Part shown: positions 6,262 to 11,158 of the stretch, in pieces
How the letters are laid out: each line of letters starts with the position of its first letter
Numbering within the stretch: the stretch's first letter is position 1
Assembly (NCBI GenBank): GCA_002422945.1
Contig: DITW01000003.1
Span: 1-11,158, forward strand
Direction: 5' to 3'
Origin: Sphingomonadales bacterium UBA6174
Lineage (GTDB): Bacteria > Pseudomonadota > Alphaproteobacteria > Sphingomonadales > Sphingomonadaceae
Length of the DNA: 11,158 bases
Made by a program: the position numbers and the translations under genes
Notes under the pieces: generated by a model
Databases searched by the model: none
Seen by the model: only the letters and a program-made list of their open reading frames with translations
What the model was told of the DNA's origin: nothing

Positions 6262-7029
6262 ATGACTGTCATTCGCGTACATCTCATCTGTGGGGCACCC
6301 ACGCATGACACCAATTATGTCCGGCTTGAATTGCTCAAGGCGCTCTATGAGGATGATCGCGCATGGGTGACGGTCGGGGATGATTTTTCCGACCTCGACA
6401 AGATTGCGCAGGCCGATGCGCTGATTGTTTATACCTGCAATATATCGCCTTCGGATGCGGAAATGACGGCACTGGAGGCGTTTGTCGCGCGTGGGGGACG
6501 GTTGTTCGCCATGCATGCCAGCAATGCGCTGATCCGTTTTACCGATGGCCCGCCGATCATCGCGCAGGGCATCGAAATCCCCGGACAGGTGGATACGACC
6601 GACACCAATCCGCGCTTCACCCATCTGCTGGGCAGTCGTTTTATCGCGCATTTGCTGTTGGGGCCGATGCATGTCGAGGTGGCGGCCCCGGATCACCCGC
6701 TGATGCGCGGGCTTTCATCGTTCGATATAGTCGATGAGCCCTATATCGTTGAGTTAACCGGGCCGTGCGAAATCCTGTTGTCGGCGCGTTTTTCGGGCAG
6801 CAACCCCGGCTATGTGCGCGGCGACTGGCCGGAGCCGGTCGACCATCCGCAAATGTATCTGCGGCAGCAGGGGCAAGGCGAGGTGCTGTATCTCAATCTC
6901 GGTCATAGCAGCGGGCGCTATGATTTCCTGCCCTTGATGGCGGAGGGGCCGGTGACGCGCGGACCATGGGAGGCGCCCGGCTTTCGCGCGGTATTGACGC
7001 GGGCGCTGGCATGGGTGTTGGGCGCATGA
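6262..7029 (+). CDS. ThuA-like (class I glutamine amidotransferase-fold) protein
   Basis: This 255-residue protein resembles the ThuA family, named for a trehalose-utilisation gene and built on a class I glutamine-amidotransferase-like fold without a general agreed reaction. Visible family marks are the strand-turn ADALIVYTCN (51-60), the nucleophile-elbow-like region GGRLFAMHAS (78-87) with H85 where a Cys would stand in true amidotransferases, the DEPY segment (158-161), and the C-terminal GEVLYLNLGHSSGRYD (206-221). ATG 6262 is preceded by GGAG at 6250-6253 with 8-base spacing; an upstream in-frame TTG at 6187 would overlap the Rieske gene. Its stop overlaps the next gene's start (ATGA, 7026-7029), implying translational coupling with the SDR. 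No signal peptide is seen, so it is probably cytoplasmic. Its role beside an oxygenase is unknown; hydrolysis or isomerisation of an oxidised intermediate is a guess. Confidence 0.8.
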   Translation: MTVIRVHLICGAPTHDTNYVRLELLKALYEDDRAWVTVGDDFSDLDKIAQADALIVYTCNISPSDAEMTALEAFVARGGRLFAMHASNALIRFTDGPPIIAQGIEIPGQVDTTDTNPRFTHLLGSRFIAHLLLGPMHVEVAAPDHPLMRGLSSFDIVDEPYIVELTGPCEILLSARFSGSNPGYVRGDWPEPVDHPQMYLRQQGQGEVLYLNLGHSSGRYDFLPLMAEGPVTRGPWEAPGFRAVLTRALAWVLGA

Positions 7030-7814
7030 GCCGGCTTGCAGGCAAGGTCGCATTGGTGCTGGGTGCGGGCGGCGCGGGCAATATGGGGCAGGCCATCGCC
7101 CGACTTTTCGTGGCGGAAGGGGCCACAGTTGTCATCAGCGGGCGCAGCATGGCCTCGCTGGACGCCTTGGCGCAGGAGCTGGAGGCGCTGGCGGTCGAGT
7201 GCGACATTACGGCGCGATCCTCGTTGCAGGCGCTGGCCGATCGGGTGGTCGGCGTGCATGGCCGGATCGATGTGGCGGTCAATTGCGTCGGCCTCAATCT
7301 GTCCAAGCCGTTTCTTGAAACGAGCGACGAGGATCTTGCGCGCCTATATGCGGTCCAATTCAAGGGGCCGTTCCAGTTCATGCAGGTGATGGTCGAGGCG
7401 ATGCGGCAGGGCGGCTCGATTATCCAGATCAGCTCGGCGGCCGGGACTGTCCTGCTCGATGATTATGCGGCCTATCGCGGCACCAAGGCGGGGATCGATC
7501 AGGTCGTGCGCAGCGTCGCCGATGAATTCGGCGCGCGCGGTATTCGCGCCAATTCGATCTCGCCGGGTGCTGTCCGGACACCGATGACGGAAGGCCTGTG
7601 GCAAGCGCCCGCCGCCGTTGCCGAATTCGCCGCTACATCGCCACTCGGGCGGATCGGCACGGTCGAGGACATTGCGGCGGCGGCCTTGTTCCTTGCTGAG
7701 GATGCTTGTTTCATGACCGGCGAAAATCTGCATGTGAGCGGCGGGCTGTTGCTGCGCAAGAACCCGAGCAAGGCGGACATATTGCGCGCCATGGCGCAGC
7801 CGTCGCCGCAATAA
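7026..7814 (+). CDS. short-chain dehydrogenase/reductase (SDR), atypical active site
   Basis: The protein is a 262-residue classical-length SDR that would oxidise alcohols or reduce ketones with NAD(P). A glycine-rich nucleotide loop (GAGGAGNMG, 13-21) follows the first strand. GR at 39-40 after the second strand hints at NADP(H). Catalytic S137 and Y150-x3-K154 (YRGTK) are present. Two usual marks are altered: NNAG reads NCVG (86-89), and the tetrad Asn after helix 4 appears as Q111 (AVQFKG). The C-terminus has the usual LFLAEDACFMTGENLHVSGG block. Its ATG overlaps the stop of the ThuA-like gene (ATGA). The SnoaL-like gene follows 31 bases after it. The redox partner is probably a product of the oxygenase step, by inference from the operon. 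Confidence 0.9.
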   Translation: MSRLAGKVALVLGAGGAGNMGQAIARLFVAEGATVVISGRSMASLDALAQELEALAVECDITARSSLQALADRVVGVHGRIDVAVNCVGLNLSKPFLETSDEDLARLYAVQFKGPFQFMQVMVEAMRQGGSIIQISSAAGTVLLDDYAAYRGTKAGIDQVVRSVADEFGARGIRANSISPGAVRTPMTEGLWQAPAAVAEFAATSPLGRIGTVEDIAAAALFLAEDACFMTGENLHVSGGLLLRKNPSKADILRAMAQPSPQ

Positions 7815-7845
7815 ATAACGACAATCAAAAAGAGGAGAATCGGAC

Positions 7846-8304
7846 ATGAGTCGTCAGGAGAATATCGACCTGCTCAACCAATATTTCACCGCCATGTCGA
7901 ACGGCGAATGGGAGACGGTCGAGAATATGTATCATGACGATATCGTGATCCATATGTTGGGCACGACCCCGGCGTCCGGTCGTCTCGAAGGCAAATCGAT
8001 GGTGACGGACGAGCTGATCGCGGCGCAGGTGCACGGCGCGCTCGTGCCCGAAAAAATGCACTTCGCCAAAAGCTGGAAAATCATGTGCGCCGATGATGAG
8101 CGGGTGGTCGCGATTATGGAAGGGGGTGGCCCGACCCTGTCCGGCGACAATTACGATCAGACTTATTGCGAGATATTCCGCTTCAAAGATGGGAAGGTGA
8201 TCGAGATGCATGCGTTTTTCGATACGGCCCTGACCGAACGCGCATTGTTCAATAATCCACTGGCGACCCCGCGTGGGCCGGTCGCCAAGCCGTTGAGCTA
8301 TTGA
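7846..8304 (+). CDS. SnoaL-like / NTF2-fold protein
   Basis: This 152-residue protein has the pattern of the NTF2-like superfamily, which includes SnoaL cyclases, ketosteroid isomerases and many small hydratase- or isomerase-like enzymes. It has an N-terminal helix with Y13 and GEWE (20-23), MYHDDIVIHMLG (28-39) on the first strand, and the C-terminal strands YCEIFRFKDGKVIEMHAFFD (107-126). The acidic residues of true ketosteroid isomerase cannot be matched clearly; H36 occupies the first-strand position. It could be an isomerase, dehydratase or lyase, or a binding protein. A strong AGAGGAG lies just before ATG 7846. The next SDR begins two bases after its stop, so co-translation is likely. 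Confidence 0.85.
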   Translation: MSRQENIDLLNQYFTAMSNGEWETVENMYHDDIVIHMLGTTPASGRLEGKSMVTDELIAAQVHGALVPEKMHFAKSWKIMCADDERVVAIMEGGGPTLSGDNYDQTYCEIFRFKDGKVIEMHAFFDTALTERALFNNPLATPRGPVAKPLSY

Positions 8305-8306
8305 TC

Positions 8307-9053
8307 ATGGCGCGGGAAAGCTTCGCGGGCAAAATCTGCCTTGTCACGGGTGCGGCGCGCGGGATTGGCGGCGCGATTGCCCGGGCGTTCGCCGAAGAGG
8401 GCGCGCAGGTCGTGATGACGGATGTGTTGGGACCGGAACTGGACGATCTCGCCAGCACCCTTGGGCAAACTGGTGTCCATCATGATGTCGCGGATGAACA
8501 GGGGTGGCGCGACCTGATCAAGATGATCGAGGATCGTTTTGGCAGGCTCGATATTCTCGTCAACAATGCGGGCTATGGCTGGCTCAAAAATGTCACCGAG
8601 ATCGCGCTGGAGGATTGGCGCCGGTTGATGGCCGTCAATGTCGATGGGGTGTTTCTCGGGATGAAGCACACGATCCCGTTGATGGCACGTGGCGGCGGCG
8701 GGGCGATTGTGAATATGTCGTCAATGTATGGCACGGTCGGCAATGCCGGGACGGCGGCCTATTGCGCGAGCAAGGGCGCGGTCACGATGATGACCAAGGC
8801 CGTGGCGCTCGAATGCGCCGAGGCGGGCAATGGCATTCGCGTCAATTCGATCCATCCCGGCTATGTGCGGACGCCCTCGGTGGCGGAGACGCTGACCAAT
8901 GAACAGATCGATGTGCTGCGCGCGCTGCACCCGATGGACCGACTGGCGGACCCGATGGAAATCGCCCGATCGACCCTGTTTCTGGCGTCCTCGGATGCGT
9001 CGTTCATGACCGGGGCGGAACTGCATGTCGACGGTGGCTTCACCGCGCGTTGA
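8307..9053 (+). CDS. short-chain dehydrogenase/reductase (SDR), canonical
   Basis: A complete 248-residue classical SDR. It shows the TGAARGIG cofactor motif (14-21), D39 at the end of the second strand (favouring NAD(H)), NNAG (86-89), and the full tetrad N111, S139, Y152 and K156 (YCASK). The HPGYVRTP segment (183-190) and the C-terminal SFMTGAELHVDGG (232-244) are typical. ATG 8307 lies two bases after the SnoaL-like gene's stop; a TTG at 8301 would overlap it and is less likely. No clear separate ribosome site is visible, which fits coupling to the upstream gene. It differs from the first SDR in cofactor preference (Asp versus Gly-Arg), so the two probably act at different steps. The substrate is unknown. 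Confidence 0.93.
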   Translation: MARESFAGKICLVTGAARGIGGAIARAFAEEGAQVVMTDVLGPELDDLASTLGQTGVHHDVADEQGWRDLIKMIEDRFGRLDILVNNAGYGWLKNVTEIALEDWRRLMAVNVDGVFLGMKHTIPLMARGGGGAIVNMSSMYGTVGNAGTAAYCASKGAVTMMTKAVALECAEAGNGIRVNSIHPGYVRTPSVAETLTNEQIDVLRALHPMDRLADPMEIARSTLFLASSDASFMTGAELHVDGGFTAR

Positions 9054-9188
9054 TCCGACATGCACGCAGGAGTGCGCATGACGAGGGGGTAGTGCAGGCA
9101 TCACACACCCACCCGGTGGTGTAGGTAGTTTGAAGGGGAGCGTGACCGGCTAATTCTGACATCACTAAAAATATAAATGGAGGATAAG
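9054..9188 (+). other. intergenic gap between operon and TonB receptor gene
   Basis: This gap of 135 bases contains an imperfect hairpin at 9105-9122 (ACACC-C-A ... TGGTGT, loop CCCGG) with no T-run after it, so it is not a clear terminator. The last 40 bases are AT-rich. TTGAAG (9130-9135) and TAATTC (9151-9156) are poor -35/-10 matches with short 15-base spacing. Either readthrough from the operon or a separate promoter is possible. Confidence 0.4.
9179..9184 (+). promoter_or_regulatory. ribosome binding site of the TonB receptor gene
   Basis: GGAGGA lies four bases before ATG 9189 and fixes this start, which is directly followed by a signal-peptide-like sequence. Confidence 0.8.
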
Positions 9189-11158
9189 ATGCCTGTGCGA
9201 ACACTTCGTCGCTCACTCATTTCCGCGACCGCCTGCGTGGCGCTGATGCCGATGGCCGCTTTTGCAGAGCAGAAGCCGGATGCCGCCGATACCGAAACCC
9301 AGACCTATGCCAGCGATATTATCGTGTCGGCGCGGCAACGCACCGAACGGTTGATCGACGTACCGGTGGCCGTCACCGCATTAAGCAAGGTCGATCTCGA
9401 TCGCTATGGCGCGAAAAGCCTATCCGATATCGCCCAGCTCGCGCCGCAGGTCAGCGTCGCCAAGCAGGCGAGCGGCGGCGGGAATTCCTTCGTCATTCGC
9501 GGGATCGGGTCTTCCACCCTCGATACCGGTTTCGATCAGTCGGTCGCCATTAACGTCGATGGTGTGCAGACCGGTCGTGGCCGGTCGTTGCAGCAAAGCT
9601 ATTTCGATCTGGCGCAGGTCGAAATCCTGAAAGGGCCGCAGGCGCTATTTTTCGGGAAAAACAGCCCCGCCGGGGTGATCTCGATGACCTCTGCCAATCC
9701 GACCAAGGAATTGTCGGTGGGTGGCAATGTGGGTTATGAATTCGTCGCCCGCGAATGGCTGGGCAGCGGTTATGTGTCCGGCCCGATCACCGAAACCTTG
9801 GGGGCGCGCATCGCGTTTCAGGCACGCAAGTCGCGTGGCTGGATGCATAATGTGCCTGCCGCGACGCTGCCGAATTGGGAGCCTGCAACGGGCCTAGCCA
9901 TGCGGCCTGCCGATGAATGGGGGCCGAAAGAACGTGAAATCATGGGCCGGTTGACGCTGGCATTCAACCCGACCGATGCCCTCGATATGAATTTCAAATT
10001 CACCGCCGGTGTCTCAAAGGACAATGGTGAAGGGACGAATGGCGAGATCGTGTATTGCGGCGGCGGGCCGGTCAATGGGCTGGTCGATCCCTATTCGGAT
10101 TGCAAAAAGGATCGTCATGTCGCTGCGGCCTATATGCCACGGGAAATGATGAAGGGCTTTATCGCCGGGGGCGATGGCGATTCATATTCCAGCTACAAGC
10201 CGATCCTCGCATCGTTGACGACGAACTGGAGCTCGGATGCACTGAAGCTGACCTCCGTGACCGGCTATTTCCATTATAATCTCAAATATTTCCAGAACGG
10301 GTTCGAGAAAACGAGTTACGCCTATAATGTCGGTTCGCAGGCGGAAAAATATAAGTCGTTCACACAGGAAGTGCGGGCGCTGACGACTTTAGATTCGCCG
10401 ATCAACGTCATGGTCGGCATGTTCTATCAGGATACATCGCTTGATAATGGCCAGTCCTTCCGTATTGCCGCCCTGCCGCAAGATCCGGCGACCGGCAGCT
10501 ATCTGAGCATTTCGAAGACCGGTGCGGTATCGACCAAGACCTATTCGGCCTTTGGGCAGGTGATTGCCAAGTTGACGGACAAGATCGAACTGGCGGGCGG
10601 TATCCGGTGGACGCGTGAATCCAAGAATGTCGATCAACGGAATATCTATGTGCATCCGCTGATTTCCGCACTGTTCCCGCTCAAGGAATTCTCGTCGAAA
10701 TTCAAGGATAACAATTATTCACCGGAAGCGACGCTGACCTATCATCCGACGGGCAGCACCACCCTCTATGCCGCGTATAAGACGGGCTATAAATCGGGTG
10801 GTCTGGGCCTGCCCGCTATCTTGAGCTCGAGCACGGTGGAATCCGACTTTTCCTTCGGGCCGGAAAAGGTGAAGGGCGGCGAAATCGGCGCGAAGGGTGA
10901 GTTCCTGAATGGGCGGCTGACCGTCAACAGCGCGATCTATCTCTATGACTATAAGGGGCTGCAGGTCGATATTTTCGATGGGGCGAAGGTCACTTATCAG
11001 GTGTTCAACGCAGGTTCCGCCCGGACTAAGGGGGCGGAAATCGACGTGGCGTATCGGCCTCTCACCGGGTTGATGCTGCGGGCCGGGCTTGGATATAACA
11101 AGGCGCGCTATCGCGATTATCTCTCTGCCTGCTATGATCTGCCCCCTTCTGAGTGGTC
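9189..11158 (+). CDS. TonB-dependent outer membrane receptor (3' end outside window)
   Basis: The frame stays open from ATG 9189 to the window edge (656 full codons), so the C-terminal part is missing. A signal peptide is evident: basic MPVRTLRR, hydrophobic core, and AFA cleavage site near residue 26. A TonB-box-like DIIVSARQR (43-51) follows, then the plug domain (about 55-170) with VPVAVTAL, FVIRGIG (101-107), INVDGVQ (121-127) and VEILKGPQALFFGKNSPAGV (144-163). The remainder is beta-barrel sequence with alternating aromatic strands such as GGIRWTRESK and LYAAYKTGYKSGG. C and C in YCGGG...DPYSDCKK may form a loop disulfide. The family imports siderophores, cobalamin, sugars or aromatic compounds by using energy from TonB-ExbB-ExbD. 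Downstream of the catabolic operon it most likely takes up the pathway substrate, by inference. It has its own strong ribosome site. Confidence 0.95.
   Translation, partial: MPVRTLRRSLISATACVALMPMAAFAEQKPDAADTETQTYASDIIVSARQRTERLIDVPVAVTALSKVDLDRYGAKSLSDIAQLAPQVSVAKQASGGGNSFVIRGIGSSTLDTGFDQSVAINVDGVQTGRGRSLQQSYFDLAQVEILKGPQALFFGKNSPAGVISMTSANPTKELSVGGNVGYEFVAREWLGSGYVSGPITETLGARIAFQARKSRGWMHNVPAATLPNWEPATGLAMRPADEWGPKEREIMGRLTLAFNPTDALDMNFKFTAGVSKDNGEGTNGEIVYCGGGPVNGLVDPYSDCKKDRHVAAAYMPREMMKGFIAGGDGDSYSSYKPILASLTTNWSSDALKLTSVTGYFHYNLKYFQNGFEKTSYAYNVGSQAEKYKSFTQEVRALTTLDSPINVMVGMFYQDTSLDNGQSFRIAALPQDPATGSYLSISKTGAVSTKTYSAFGQVIAKLTDKIELAGGIRWTRESKNVDQRNIYVHPLISALFPLKEFSSKFKDNNYSPEATLTYHPTGSTTLYAAYKTGYKSGGLGLPAILSSSTVESDFSFGPEKVKGGEIGAKGEFLNGRLTVNSAIYLYDYKGLQVDIFDGAKVTYQVFNAGSARTKGAEIDVAYRPLTGLMLRAGLGYNKARYRDYLSACYDLPPSEW

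Noticed and set aside
1..11158. tRNA or rRNA genes, CRISPR arrays, insertion sequences or transposase genes
   Set aside because: No cloverleaf-like sequence, regularly spaced repeats, transposase motifs or terminal inverted repeats with target duplications were seen.

Overview
The window looks like a piece of an alphaproteobacterial genome, most probably a sphingomonad (Sphingomonadales). It is moderately GC-rich, and it packs Rieske oxygenases, short-chain dehydrogenases and a FecA-like TonB-dependent receptor closely together, as sphingomonad catabolic regions often do. The assignment comes from gene content and protein style only; no taxonomic marker is present.

Layout. Positions 1-95 hold at most the last few codons of an upstream gene. 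A very strong intrinsic terminator (96-152, minus strand) closes a minus-strand gene for a Rieske aromatic-ring-hydroxylating-type oxygenase alpha subunit (164-1477). A long AT-rich intergenic region (1478-2043) follows. It carries an FNR/FixK-like palindrome and several nested inverted repeats. Next is a large MalT/LuxR-type STAND regulator (about 2044-4760, plus strand) whose reading frame is broken. Two +1 shifts, each explained by one extra G in a GGGGG run (2124-2128 and 2524-2528), separate the N-terminus, the ATPase part and the TPR-like/HTH part. Downstream lies a compact plus-strand operon: a second Rieske oxygenase alpha subunit (4893-6230), a ThuA-like protein (6262-7029), an SDR oxidoreductase (7026-7814, ATGA overlap), a SnoaL/NTF2-like protein (7846-8304) and a second SDR (8307-9053). 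A TonB-dependent receptor starts at 9189 and runs off the window end.

How it may work together (inference). The receptor would bring a bulky or scarce substrate across the outer membrane. The two paralogous alpha-only Rieske enzymes would hydroxylate or demethylate it. The SDRs would oxidise or reduce the resulting alcohol or ketone groups, and the SnoaL-like and ThuA-like proteins would carry out further rearrangement or hydrolysis. The LuxR-type protein, if functional, is the natural pathway regulator, sitting between the two oxygenase genes. No ferredoxin, reductase or oxygenase beta subunit is present, so electron transfer must be encoded elsewhere. The substrate cannot be named from this sequence.
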